Shown here one piece after another: positions 52,148-61,296 of a DNA stretch of 64,000 nucleotides. Positions within the stretch are counted from its first letter, which is position 1. Each line of letters begins with the position of its first letter. Below the pieces are notes generated by a model. The model saw only the letters and a program-made list of their open reading frames with translations, made no database searches and was not told the DNA's origin. The position numbers and the translations under genes are program-made. The DNA comes from Paraburkholderia bryophila (lineage in GTDB: Bacteria; Pseudomonadota; Gammaproteobacteria; Burkholderiales; Burkholderiaceae). The stretch covers positions 1 to 64,000 of the forward strand of contig NZ_QLTK01000025.1 of the NCBI RefSeq assembly GCF_003269035.1, in the 5' to 3' direction.

Positions 52148-54976
52148 ATGGGGAAACTCGACCTTTCACGTCGTAGTTTTCTGAAGGCCAGCGTCGTGGC
52201 GGGTGTGTCGGTGTATCTCGCGCCGATGGGCAGCCGCGCATTCGCTGCGTTGTTCGAAGAGAAAATTCTGACCCCGATGCAGTGGGACGCGGCCAACGGT
52301 CAGGCGAAATTCCGTATCGACGGGATCGCCAAGGTGACCGGTTCGAAAGTGTTCGCGCGCGACATTCGCGCCACCGACATGCCGCACTGGCCGCAACAGC
52401 AATCGCACGCGTTCATTCTGCGCACCACGCAAGCCGACCGCAGCTACGAAGGGTTCGACCTGTCGCTGCTCGGCGCCGATCTGCAACCCGACCGGGTCGT
52501 GACGGCGGCCGATCTGACGCGCGACGGCCTGATCTTCCCGGCCTTTTACGGCGACGACATGCTGCTGCCGCCGGGCAAGACGCCCGCGTATCTCGGCCAG
52601 GCGGTCGCGATCCTGATCTATCACGACTTCGCGCGCTTCCGCTTCGCGAAGAACACGCTGAAGTTCCAGGATCAGATCATCCGCTACGGCGCGCAAACCG
52701 GACCGCTGGAACGCGATCCGTGGGGTACGTTCCGCTTCGTGCGGGTCGGCGGCAAGACGCCGTACGACGACGATGTATTCTCCAGCCTGAAAGACGCGCC
52801 GGTGTTTCCGAGCATGATGCGCAAGCATCGTCCGGTGTGGCCCGACGGTGTCGAGCACGGCAAGCTGGACGAGCAGGGCATGTTCCACGCCGCGCAAATC
52901 CAGCAGAGCCTCGATCACCCGTCGCCGGACTGGCTGGTGATGGAGCGCCAGTACAACACGCAGTCGATCGATACGGCCGCGCTCGAGCCCGACAACGCGA
53001 ACTGCTGGTACGACGCCGCGACGCAATCGCTGCATATGGTGGTGCCGACCCAGGCGCCGTCCGAAGTGGTCGACAGTGCGGCCGGCATGGTCGCGAAGTG
53101 CGCGTTCCCGGTGAAGAACCTGTTCATTCACCCGTGCTACACGGTCGGTTACGGCTCGAAGGATCACTTCAACGTGCCGTTCTACGGTCTCGTCTGCGCG
53201 ATGTATGCGGACGGCCGCCCGGTGCGTCTCGCCAACGACCGCTACGAGCAGTTCCAGACGTCGTTGAAACGCCACGCCTTCAAGATGAACTACCGGATCG
53301 CCGTCGACAAAAAGACCGGTCTGCTGCAATCGTTCAAGGCCGAGATGGAAGCGGACGGCGGCGGGCGCTGCAACTTTTCGCCTTCCGTGGCGATGGTGGG
53401 CGCTACCGCCGCGCAGTCGATCTACTACTTCCCGAGCAACGATCTGTCGGCCGTGGCGATTGCGTCGCGCGCGATCGACGCCGGTTCCGCGCGCGGCTAC
53501 GGCACCCTGCAGAGCATGGCCGCGACCGAGATGATGGTCGACGAAATCGCCGCGCAACTAAAGCTCGATCCGATCGATTTCCGCCTGAAGAACGCGTTGC
53601 GCTCCGGCATGAAGAACACGCAAGGCGCGGTGCCGGCCGGTGCGATCCGGGTGGACGACGTGTTGCACAAGGCCAAGGTCCATCCGCTCTGGGTGAATCG
53701 TGCGAAGCGCAAGGCCGAGTTCGAAGCCGCGCATCCGGGCAAGCGCTACGGCGTCGGTTTCGCGTGCGTGCAGAAGGACTTCGGCACGGGCGCAGAGACC
53801 TCGTTCGCGAAGGTCGAATTGAGCGCCGACGGCAAGATCAGTTTGCAGCACACGGCCGCTGAGATCGGCACTGGCGTGTCGACCTCGCAGGCCGTGGCGG
53901 TCGCGAAATGGCTCGGCAAGCCGGCCACCGACGTGCACGTCGCGATCACCGACTGGCCGGATCTGCCGGTCGTCACGAGCGGCGATCCGTACATGATGTC
54001 GCAGGCCGATCAGGACAAACTCGCGGCGAATCCGCGCTGGTCGCCGGGTTATGCGTCGCCGTCGAGCGCGACCAACTCCGCGTTCTATTTCACGCACAGC
54101 ACGCGCGAAGCGGCGCGGGTCGTGTTCGTGCACGGCCTCTGGCCGGCGGCGATGGCGATCTGGAGTCAGGGCGGCGGTGGCGGTCAGGCCGCGCCGCTGG
54201 TGGTGCGGATCGAAGACGCGCGCTGGGTCGACGGCAAGCTGTCGGCGGCGGGGCTCGAGGCGCTGCCGTTCGAACAGCTTGCGAAGAAAGCGCACGAACT
54301 CGGGCTCGTGACTGGCGCGACCGTGCACGTGTTCAATCGCTGGCAATGGACCGAAGCGGACTTCGAGATCGACGGCGCGATCGAGCGCTTGCCGCTCGAC
54401 GGCCTCGCGCTGCGCTACGGCGACAACGCACCGGCCGAGCGCAAGAAACTGCAGACCACGGCGAATCGTTATCGCGTGCTGGATCGTCAGCGCGTGTTCA
54501 TTCCGCCGGTGCAACGCAACAACGCGGCCGTGACTTACTACAGCGCGGTCGGCACGCTGGTCGAACTGTCGGTGCATGAAGCGAGCGGCAAGGTCGAGTT
54601 GCTCGCGCATCACTCGATCATGGAGTGCGGCAACCAGATCTCGCCGCAACTCGTGTCGGGCCAGTTGCAAGGCGGCCTGGCAATGGGTATCGGCCACGCG
54701 CTGCACGAGTATCTGCCGCTTTACGAAGACGGTCCCGGCAACGGTACGTGGAATTTCAACCGCTACCACTTGCCGCGCGCGACGGACGTCGCCGTCTGGA
54801 CCCAAACCGGCGAAGTGCTGCCGCCCCTCACGGAAACCGATCCGCCGAAGGGCATTGCCGAAGTGGTGATGATTCCGGTGGTCGGCGCGATCGTGAACGG
54901 GATCGCACATGCGATCGGGCATCGGTTTACCGATCTGCCGGTTACCCCGCAACGTATTCAGGAGGTGCTCGCATGA
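52148..54976 (+). CDS. XDH-family molybdopterin-binding subunit, Tat-exported (complex 1)
   Basis: 942 residues. The Tat signal is LSRRSFLKASVVAGVS (about 5-20). The aldehyde oxidase/xanthine dehydrogenase fold follows, with GSARGYGTLQSMAATEMMV near 460 and a terminal KGIAEVVMIP that keeps the catalytic Glu, though the usual GxGEPG around it is altered. It is larger than typical IorB-like proteins (about 750). A Gly-rich loop and extra segment (about 680-770, near SQGGGGGQAAP) accounts for part of this. It acts in the periplasm with the 2Fe-2S and cytochrome c subunits downstream (each gene overlaps the next by 4 bases), oxidising an aldehyde, N-heterocycle or similar. Substrate unknown. Confidence 0.85.
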   Translation: MGKLDLSRRSFLKASVVAGVSVYLAPMGSRAFAALFEEKILTPMQWDAANGQAKFRIDGIAKVTGSKVFARDIRATDMPHWPQQQSHAFILRTTQADRSYEGFDLSLLGADLQPDRVVTAADLTRDGLIFPAFYGDDMLLPPGKTPAYLGQAVAILIYHDFARFRFAKNTLKFQDQIIRYGAQTGPLERDPWGTFRFVRVGGKTPYDDDVFSSLKDAPVFPSMMRKHRPVWPDGVEHGKLDEQGMFHAAQIQQSLDHPSPDWLVMERQYNTQSIDTAALEPDNANCWYDAATQSLHMVVPTQAPSEVVDSAAGMVAKCAFPVKNLFIHPCYTVGYGSKDHFNVPFYGLVCAMYADGRPVRLANDRYEQFQTSLKRHAFKMNYRIAVDKKTGLLQSFKAEMEADGGGRCNFSPSVAMVGATAAQSIYYFPSNDLSAVAIASRAIDAGSARGYGTLQSMAATEMMVDEIAAQLKLDPIDFRLKNALRSGMKNTQGAVPAGAIRVDDVLHKAKVHPLWVNRAKRKAEFEAAHPGKRYGVGFACVQKDFGTGAETSFAKVELSADGKISLQHTAAEIGTGVSTSQAVAVAKWLGKPATDVHVAITDWPDLPVVTSGDPYMMSQADQDKLAANPRWSPGYASPSSATNSAFYFTHSTREAARVVFVHGLWPAAMAIWSQGGGGGQAAPLVVRIEDARWVDGKLSAAGLEALPFEQLAKKAHELGLVTGATVHVFNRWQWTEADFEIDGAIERLPLDGLALRYGDNAPAERKKLQTTANRYRVLDRQRVFIPPVQRNNAAVTYYSAVGTLVELSVHEASGKVELLAHHSIMECGNQISPQLVSGQLQGGLAMGIGHALHEYLPLYEDGPGNGTWNFNRYHLPRATDVAVWTQTGEVLPPLTETDPPKGIAEVVMIPVVGAIVNGIAHAIGHRFTDLPVTPQRIQEVLA

Positions 54977-55752
54977 CGGCCCCCAAGCAAGATTTGACGA
55001 GCGCCGCGAGCCAGACGGGTGGTGTGGCAGTGGCTTCTGGTGTGGTGGTCGGGGCGGCCGGTGCCGCGTCGGCTCCGGGTGCGGCACCCGCCACGCCTGC
55101 GTCCGCGGCGGCTCCGGCGGCGGCCTCCGCCGCGTCCGGGTCCGGGTCCGCCGGCGTTGCCGCCGGTGCGCCGGCCGCCGGCGTGGTCGAGCGTCCGTTG
55201 ACGCATTTCCGCACGCTGCCGCTGTCCATCAAGGTCAACGGCGCGATCGTCGGCCCGACCGACGTGCCCGCCGGTCTGATGATGATCGACTACCTGCACG
55301 AGTATCTGCATCTGACCGGCTCGCGTCTCGGCTGCGGCCAGGGCATCTGCCACGCGTGCGTGGTGATCGTCGACAAACCGGACGGCACCAGCGAAGAAGT
55401 GCGCACCTGCATCACCGGCGCGAATTTCTTCCACGGCAAAACCATTCGCACGATCGAAGGCCACGCGAAGCGCAACGACGCGGGCGAGGTGATCGGCGTG
55501 TCGCCGATCCAGCAGAAGTTTCTCGAGCACTTCAGCTTTCAGTGCGGCTATTGCACGCCGGGTTTCGTCAACGCGGCCACGGTGTTGATCGAACGTCTGC
55601 AGCGTCAGCCGGTTGCCAGGGACAAGGTCGAAACGACCATCACCGAAGCGCTGAACGACCACATCTGCCGTTGCACGGGTTACGTGCGCTATTACGAAGC
55701 GGTCAAGGAAGTCGTGCTGACGACACCCGGCCTCGTCAAGGAAGCCGCATGA
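54973..55752 (+). CDS. 2Fe-2S subunit of XDH-family complex 1 with long Ala-rich N-terminus
   Basis: 259 residues. The first 70 residues are low-complexity Ala/Gly/Pro/Ser, absent from the compact homologue at 61297. From about 80 comes a plant-type [2Fe-2S] domain (GSRLGCGQGICHACVVIVD, with Cys in VRTCITG). The second, helical [2Fe-2S] domain has FQCGYCTPGFV and HICRCTGY. It passes electrons from the molybdenum subunit to cytochrome c. ATG 54973 overlaps the upstream stop (ATGA). No Tat signal is present, so it would be co-exported with the large subunit. Confidence 0.9.
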   Translation: MTAPKQDLTSAASQTGGVAVASGVVVGAAGAASAPGAAPATPASAAAPAAASAASGSGSAGVAAGAPAAGVVERPLTHFRTLPLSIKVNGAIVGPTDVPAGLMMIDYLHEYLHLTGSRLGCGQGICHACVVIVDKPDGTSEEVRTCITGANFFHGKTIRTIEGHAKRNDAGEVIGVSPIQQKFLEHFSFQCGYCTPGFVNAATVLIERLQRQPVARDKVETTITEALNDHICRCTGYVRYYEAVKEVVLTTPGLVKEAA

Positions 55753-57044
55753 TGCGCCGCCCGATCACTCTGCGCCGCGCGCTGCTTCTCGTCGGCGCGA
55801 CGCTCGCCTTGAGCGCGTGCGGCAAGCACGACGACTCCGCCGCGATGAGCGCCGCCGCCGCGTTGGGGCCGCAATCCACCGCCGCCGATCCGCTCGCGCG
55901 CGGCCGCTACCTCGTGAAAGCCGCCGATTGCGCTGCCTGCCACACCACCGCCGACGGCGCGCCGTTTGCCGGCGGCGTGAAACTGGCCTCGCCGTTCGGT
56001 ACCTTCTACGGCACCAACATCACGCCGGACAAAGCGCACGGCATCGGCAACTGGAGCGCCGACGATCTGTACAAGGCGCTGCACGACGGTGTGACGCCGA
56101 CTAAACAGCTGTATCCGGCGATGCCGTACACGTCGTACCGTCAGTTGTCGCGCGCGGATAGCGATGCGATCTACGCGTATCTGATGGCGCAGAAACCCGC
56201 CGCCGTGCCGAACCACGAACCCGAACTGTCGTTCCCGTTCAACCTGCGGTTCGGCGTGCGCTTCTGGAACTGGGTGTTTCTGAAGGACGCATGGCCGGAT
56301 GCGTCGAACCAGGCATCGGCGAGAGGCGCTGCCGCCACCGGTTCGGCGGACTGGTATCGCGGCCGCTATCTGGCGAGCGCGCTCGGCCATTGCGCCGAGT
56401 GCCACACACCGCGCGGCAAGTTCGGTCAGCTCGACGGCGCGAAGCCGCTGGCGGGCGCAGCGCTCGGGCGGATCGCGGCGCCGGATATCACGCCGCACGG
56501 ACTCGCGGCGCGTGGCTGGACCGCCGCCGACCTGCAGACGTTCTTCGCGACCGGCATCGCGCCGCAAGGCTCGGCGTTCGGCGAGATGTTTCCGGTCGTG
56601 CATCTGAGCAGCCAGTACTTGACGCACGACGATCTGCGCGCCATGTCCACCTATCTGCTCGGCGATCAGCCACCGGCGCCGCAACCGTTGCCGCAACCGC
56701 AGTCGGGTTCGGCCGATGCCGCGCAGCTCGAAGCGGGACGCAACGTGTATCTCGCCGTGTGTGCCGGTTGTCATGGGCTCAACGGCGAAGGTAAGCCGCA
56801 CGTCGCGGTGCCGATGCACGCCAACTCGACGCTGCGTCAGAGCGATGCGCACAACCTGATCGTGGCGATGCTCGACGGTATTGGGGCTCAGGATTTTCCG
56901 GGCCTCGAACGGATGCAGGACATGCCGGGTTTCGCCACGCAACTCAGCGACGAAGAACTCGCGCAACTGGCGAGCTATCTGCGTGCGACATGGGGCGGTC
57001 AACCGGCCGACGTCACCGCGGATGCCGTGAAAGCGTTGCGATGA
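55749..57044 (+). CDS. Tri-haem cytochrome c lipoprotein of XDH-family complex 1
   Basis: 431 residues. The signal RRALLLVGATLALSAC has a lipobox, so it is probably lipid-anchored in the periplasm. Three haem sites are CAACH (near 62), CAECH (near 217) and CAGCH (near 339), in the pattern of alcohol/gluconate dehydrogenase cytochrome subunits. It should carry electrons from the 2Fe-2S subunit to the respiratory chain. It overlaps the 2Fe-2S gene by 4 bases. The complex is like exported aldehyde or nicotinate dehydrogenases (molybdenum, 2Fe-2S, cytochrome). Confidence 0.9.
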   Translation: MMRRPITLRRALLLVGATLALSACGKHDDSAAMSAAAALGPQSTAADPLARGRYLVKAADCAACHTTADGAPFAGGVKLASPFGTFYGTNITPDKAHGIGNWSADDLYKALHDGVTPTKQLYPAMPYTSYRQLSRADSDAIYAYLMAQKPAAVPNHEPELSFPFNLRFGVRFWNWVFLKDAWPDASNQASARGAAATGSADWYRGRYLASALGHCAECHTPRGKFGQLDGAKPLAGAALGRIAAPDITPHGLAARGWTAADLQTFFATGIAPQGSAFGEMFPVVHLSSQYLTHDDLRAMSTYLLGDQPPAPQPLPQPQSGSADAAQLEAGRNVYLAVCAGCHGLNGEGKPHVAVPMHANSTLRQSDAHNLIVAMLDGIGAQDFPGLERMQDMPGFATQLSDEELAQLASYLRATWGGQPADVTADAVKALR

Positions 57045-57160
57045 AGTGACGGCGCGGTGAACTCGACCGCGCCGGTCTGCTCAAACCGTATCGCGCCGCC
57101 GGCCGGCGGCGCGCCTTACGGTTCGCCATCGGTCAGGCGGGTTCCTTTCACGGAGACTTC

Positions 57161-57586
57161 ATGAGCAAAGTGAGCAATCGCGCAACAGAGATTCTTCCGC
57201 ACCACAGCTACGTGCATTCACTCGGCGCGCCGCTTGCCTGTGTGCAAGGCACGATCAGCAAGGTATTCCCCAGCCCGGACAATCACCACGGCGCGAATCA
57301 TCAGCAGTTCGTGATCAGGATCGACAAGGTACTGAAGTTCGACGGCGGCACGGAGAACCTGGTGGGCACTGAAGTATTCGTCGCCGTGCGTTTCGGCGAC
57401 GACGAAGGTCTGGCGCACGAGATCCCCGGCTTGCAGGCCGGTCAGCCAATCGAGGCGCAGGGCGAATATATTCCCGATTCCAGCGCCTATCCCACCGCGG
57501 ACAACGACAACCCCGTGCTGCCGGTGCTGCATTTCACGCATCATCCGGTCGGCTACGTGCGCTACAACGGGCAGTACTACAGCTAA
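57161..57586 (+). CDS. Unknown cytoplasmic protein, DUF3465-like beta fold
   Basis: 141 residues. No signal peptide or membrane segment. The chain has an OB-like beta pattern: VQGTISKVFPSPDNHHGANH, then QQFVIRIDKVLKF, EIPGLQAGQPIEAQGEYI and the end HFTHHPVGYVRYNGQYYS. The last block, with HHP-x-G near the end, recalls DUF3465. CGGAGA precedes ATG 57161. It lies 116 bp after the cytochrome gene, same direction, but nothing ties it functionally to the complex. Family call tentative. Confidence 0.55.
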   Translation: MSKVSNRATEILPHHSYVHSLGAPLACVQGTISKVFPSPDNHHGANHQQFVIRIDKVLKFDGGTENLVGTEVFVAVRFGDDEGLAHEIPGLQAGQPIEAQGEYIPDSSAYPTADNDNPVLPVLHFTHHPVGYVRYNGQYYS

Positions 57587-58101
57587 CCCGGCCTCTTTCG
57601 GCGCGAACGGACCATCGCGTCGTTCGCTTGCCATCGTGTTGATCTTTTCCCCATTCGCCGATCCTCTCGCGCCTTGAAAACGATTCAAGTTTTCACGGCG
57701 CTCTGCCGTTAAAGCAAAAGTTACCGACCGATCGGACGAGGTCTTGCCGTTTCCGTTGCTCGCGCAACGATGTCCGCAATACCGTGGGTAAGGTTTGTAT
57801 CAGATTGTGTGGAGCGGGGCGTTTTCTATAAGACGCACTTTACAATTCCGCTGGAATTTTAATCGGCAATCTGGCCCTTTTCGCAGAAGATCGGCTGTTT
57901 TGGGTAAGTCCGCGCCAGGCGGGCTTCCGGGCATCGGGTGTTCGTTAGCGAAGGGTTGGGGCGTTAGGCAGGACAGGGGATGAGCGTCGCACGAGGCGGC
58001 CTCGCCGTGTCGCGAAGATAGGCCGCGCGGCGTACGAACGCGCGCATCGCACGCGACAAGGCGTGCATCCGGTCCGCCATTGAATAAGGCAGGAGTCGGA
58101 C
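57587..58101. other. Intergenic region upstream of the NlpD-like gene
   Basis: 515 bp with no supported gene. AATTCC-GCT-GGAATT (57844-57858) is a perfect 6-bp dyad, and GCGT-N10-ACGC lies just before it (57819-57836), in an AT-richer stretch (57790-57870) that is a plausible promoter/operator region. AGGAG before 58102 is the ribosome-binding site of the next gene. Confidence 0.4.
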
Positions 58102-59142
58102 ATGGTGGAAAAGCGTTTCGACAGAACAATCAAGGCCAGTCTGGCCGGCGTGTGGGTCGCGCTGGCCGTCGGCGGCTGTGCGAACGTCGGGCAGCAGGGC
58201 GCGCAGAGCGGCGCGGCGGCTGCGACGGCGGCTTCCGCGGTGCCGGTGACGGATGCGTCGGCCGCAACGGCTGCAACGGCGGGGAGCGGTGCGCAACTGA
58301 AGATCGACGCCGATGCGGGCACGCCGCTGAAGAAATCGCCGCCGCTGGTTTATCGCGTGAAGCGGGGCGATACGCTGGCGCGGATCGCGCAGCATCATCA
58401 TTGCAGCGTCAGGCAGTTGCAAGCCTGGAACGGGTTGAAAGCGAAGTCGCGTTTGAAGCTGGGACAGGTGCTGCATGTGGCGTCGCCGGAAACCGTGCGG
58501 GCCGTGAATGCGGCGAACGCGGCGGCGGCTGCTTCGGCCAAGGCGGCAGCGGCTTCGGCTTCGGCGGCTGCACCGATGGCGCAGCAGGCGGGCGCATCGA
58601 CGAATTCGGCTGCGGCTGGTGCTAGTGCTTCGGTTGCGGCAGCCGCATCGGCCAGCCAGGCCACCCCGGCCACCTCGGCCACCCCAACCGCCGTCGCGCA
58701 AGCGAACTCAGCCGCGCCCAACGCCGCCGAGGCACGCGAAGTCGCGCAACAAACCGCGCGGCACGCGAACGGCGTGGCGCTGGCATGGCCGGCGGGCGGG
58801 CGCGTCGTGGAAGGCTTTCAGGCGGGCGAGACGCGCGGCATCGAGATCGGTGGCAAGCCGGGCGATCCGGTGCGCGCCGCCGCCGACGGCAAGGTGATGT
58901 ACGCCGGAACGGGCCTGAATAGCTACGGCAGTCTGATCATCGTCCAGCACAACAAGGACTTTCTGACCGCCTACTCGCATAACCGCAAGCTGCTGGTCAA
59001 GATCGGCGACATCGTGCGTCAAGGGCAGCAGATCGCCGAGATGGGCGACGAAAATAACTCGCGCGTCTCCGTGGGCTTCGAATTGCGCCGCGACGGAAAG
59101 CCGATCGATCCGATGCCTTATCTGCCGCAAGGACGCGGTTAA
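58102..59142 (+). CDS. NlpD-like LysM/M23-fold lipoprotein, metal ligands absent
   Basis: 346 residues. The lipobox VGGC lies near residue 26. The LysM domain is at about 83-128 (YRVKRGDTLARIAQHHHC). A long Ala/Ser/Gln-rich linker (130-225) follows. The C-terminal LytM/M23 fold is at about 235-345 (GGKPGDPVRAAADGKVMYA, then YGSLIIVQHNKDFLTAYSH). The zinc-binding HxH is replaced by SRVSVGFELR, and the first His is absent as well, so it is not a working peptidase. NlpD-type proteins activate cell-wall amidases at division. That role is inferred, and a second NlpD may exist elsewhere in the genome. Confidence 0.85.
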   Translation: MVEKRFDRTIKASLAGVWVALAVGGCANVGQQGAQSGAAAATAASAVPVTDASAATAATAGSGAQLKIDADAGTPLKKSPPLVYRVKRGDTLARIAQHHHCSVRQLQAWNGLKAKSRLKLGQVLHVASPETVRAVNAANAAAAASAKAAAASASAAAPMAQQAGASTNSAAAGASASVAAAASASQATPATSATPTAVAQANSAAPNAAEAREVAQQTARHANGVALAWPAGGRVVEGFQAGETRGIEIGGKPGDPVRAAADGKVMYAGTGLNSYGSLIIVQHNKDFLTAYSHNRKLLVKIGDIVRQGQQIAEMGDENNSRVSVGFELRRDGKPIDPMPYLPQGRG

Positions 59143-59221
59143 GTCCGCGCTTTTCAGGCGAGCCGGCGTAGGAAAACTTCTCCGGCATAACCGGACCAAG
59201 GCGCGGCGAATGCCGCGTCTT

Positions 59222-59326
59222 CACACGAACCCGCACACGAACCCGCACACCGCTCATCAGCGTTCAATCCAACGCCTGAAGACGTGGCTTGGCTCACCCG
59301 CCCACGCCCTCACGCCCTCAGACCCT
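59222..59326. repeat. Short tandem repeats between NlpD-like gene and hydrolase
   Basis: CACACGAACCCG occurs twice in tandem (59222-59245) with a partial third. CACGCCCT repeats lie near 59303-59328, up to the hydrolase stop. They occupy the gap between two converging genes. No other element was seen there. Confidence 0.45.
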
Positions 59327-60144
59327 CAGGCAACCCAGCGCAGCGCCGCGGCAACGATCGCTTCCGGCGCGTCTTCCTGCATCAAATGACCGGCGTGCGG
59401 CACCGCCTGAAAGCGCGCGTTCGGTATCGCCGCGGCCAGTTCGCGGCCGCGCGCCAGCGGAATCCACTGATCCTCTTCGCCCCACAGAATCTGCACCGGG
59501 CAGCGCAGTTGCGCGTAGCGCGCTTCGACCTCGTCGGTATAGCGCTGATCCATCTGCGCGATCTGCCGGTAGAACGCGGCCTGTCCCGTCGCGCCGAGCC
59601 ACGGCGTCACATACGGCGCGAGTTCGCCGTCAGGCATCTCACGCGCAATCGCGCCGCGTAGATAAGCTTTCACCACCGCTTCGTGGATGTAGGGCGGCAG
59701 CCCGGTAAACGCGTCGCCGTGGTCACGCACGTGGCGCACGAAGGGCGAGCCCCACGGCGCAACCGCGACCGGGTCGATCAACGTGAGGCTGCGGTAGTCG
59801 CAGCCGTCGATCAGATGCGCGCGCAACGAAGTCGCCCCGCCGAAATCATGCGCGACCACGTCCGGCTTCTCCAGTTGCCAATGCGCGAGCAAAGCCGCCA
59901 GCAGCACGTTCTGTATGCCGAGCGAAACGTCTTGCGCCTCGCGTTGTTCGGATTGGCCGTAACCGAGCAGATCGTAGTAGTAGACCGTGTGGTTTTGCGC
60001 GAGATGCGGCGCGATGCGATGCCACACATACGAAGAAAACGGCGTGCCGTGAATCAGCACCAGCGGCGGCCCATTGCCGGTCACGTTGAAGCGCACGGTC
60101 TGATCGCGGAATGAGTAGCTTTCGGGGAGCGGCCAGGTTTGCAT
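59326..60144 (-). CDS. Alpha/beta hydrolase with Asp nucleophile (dehalogenase/epoxide-hydrolase-like)
   Basis: 272 residues. The nucleophile elbow is VVAHDFGGATSL near residue 100, with Asp rather than Ser. LIHGTPFSSYVWHRIAPHL (30-48) is the oxyanion region of haloalkane dehalogenase and epoxide hydrolase relatives. The catalytic His is in PHAGHLMQEDAPE near 252, and ILWGEEDQWIP near 222 probably gives the acid. This set suits C-halogen or epoxide hydrolysis. A distinct cap domain is short, so the substrate is unclear. Stands alone, convergent with the NlpD-like gene. Confidence 0.82.
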   Translation of the reverse strand: MQTWPLPESYSFRDQTVRFNVTGNGPPLVLIHGTPFSSYVWHRIAPHLAQNHTVYYYDLLGYGQSEQREAQDVSLGIQNVLLAALLAHWQLEKPDVVAHDFGGATSLRAHLIDGCDYRSLTLIDPVAVAPWGSPFVRHVRDHGDAFTGLPPYIHEAVVKAYLRGAIAREMPDGELAPYVTPWLGATGQAAFYRQIAQMDQRYTDEVEARYAQLRCPVQILWGEEDQWIPLARGRELAAAIPNARFQAVPHAGHLMQEDAPEAIVAAALRWVA

Positions 60145-60528
60145 GGCGGTGAACGTCGCGAGAGAGTTGGCTGACGGTGGCAGGGCGTTGCGGCGTGCGT
60201 CGAGCAGGTTTTCGTCGCGGCCGGCACGCGGGTCCCGAAAAATCTCACCTTGAGTTTATTCAGCAACGCCAGGCAAATTCGATTTCAAGCCACCAGCGTA
60301 GCGATTCAAATCGTCGGCAATGGACGCTTGTCACACCCACTTTTACGAATTGCGTATAAATCGGCCTGAAATAAGGGCTTGTTGCATCGGTCGAATGCCG
60401 CGCGCCTGGTAATCGGCGATCGCCGTACGCAATCCGGCGAAGCTCATCCGATCGAAACGCATGCTTCTCAATGGTGAGGAGATTCGGGAGCCGCCGGCGT
60501 GCGTCGACTCACGCCGGCCTTGAAAAAC
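60145..60528. other. Gene-free stretch between hydrolase and small unknown gene
   Basis: 384 bp. The centre (60300-60380) is AT-richer, with TATAAA near 60354, and could be a promoter. I found no repeat, RNA or supported gene. The hydrolase promoter is presumed to lie near 60145-60250. Confidence 0.3.
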
Positions 60529-60927
60529 TCACTTCTCCGTGACCCCGCGCAGCAACTGCGCCACTTGCCCATGGTGATGCAGAATCGCCGGGTCGGCCTG
60601 CAACAACGGCAGATAGCGCGGCAGAAAAATATTGTTCGGGGCCTCGGGCGAAAAAAGGCCCGTGACGGCTTCGGCCGCGCCGACGCGGTCGGCGGCGTCG
60701 GCTTCCTTGTCGTCGAGAATTTCGTCGACGCTCGCGATCACCGTCGAGAGCGGCGTGAGCCAGCGAAACCCCGAGCCATTGATCAGCACCTGCAGAAACG
60801 CCGCCGGCGTCACCGGACCGAATTCCTTTTCATACGCCGCGCGTTCGTGATCGAGAATCGCTTTGTGCAGCGACAGCAGCGGTCGGCGAATGTCCGAGAG
60901 GAATTGAGTGCATTGCTGGTCGTTCAT
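60529..60927 (-). CDS. Conserved-looking helical protein of unknown function
   Basis: 132 residues. AAGGAG seven to eight bases before ATG 60927 is a strong start. The chain is soluble and mostly helical: FLSDIRRPLLSLHKAILDHE, AYEKEFGPVTPAAFLQVLIN, FRWLTPLSTVIASVDEILDD, then LPLLQADPAILHHHGQVAQL. No signal peptide, membrane segment or known motif. I recall similar short proteins in Burkholderiales but no function. Alone, divergent from the 2Fe-2S gene at 61297. Confidence 0.6.
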   Translation of the reverse strand: MNDQQCTQFLSDIRRPLLSLHKAILDHERAAYEKEFGPVTPAAFLQVLINGSGFRWLTPLSTVIASVDEILDDKEADAADRVGAAEAVTGLFSPEAPNNIFLPRYLPLLQADPAILHHHGQVAQLLRGVTEK

Positions 60928-61296
60928 CGTGCTGCTCCTTCGGAGTGTCGAAGTGTCAGGCCGGATCAGTTCCGGCATTCGGGTATTCAGGTACTCAAGG
61001 ACACGCAATCGGTCCAAACCGGAACCATGCTAGCAAAATCGGCGGCCCATGACCGCTAAAGCATTGCAACGCCACGCGCGCGTGGGGTCGCTGCGCAATT
61101 ATTTATCCGCGACTACAATTTGCCGATTCTCTTCCGGCGCGTTCGCGCCCTGCATCGAATGCCTGTTTGAACTGAATGCGAGCCGCCGCGTGTATTAGTC
61201 CGGCTGATCGAATAAAGGCGGCAAGGTTCACTGTTTTGGTTCGACGTCTCTGTCTAAACAGCCTCATCAACAATAAACCCCACCCGGAGCCGCGCA
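60928..61296. promoter_or_regulatory. Divergent region upstream of XDH-family complex 2
   Basis: 369 bp. TACAAT (61114-61119) is a fair -10 in an AT-richer spot, but the -35 place reads CTGCGC, so an activator would be needed. No dyad was clear by eye. Promoters for the rightward 2Fe-2S/molybdenum operon and the leftward small gene should lie here. Confidence 0.35.

Noticed and set aside
53558..55087. 509-codon open frame on the minus strand
   Set aside because: Antisense to the XDH-family subunit; no motif, shadow of codon bias.
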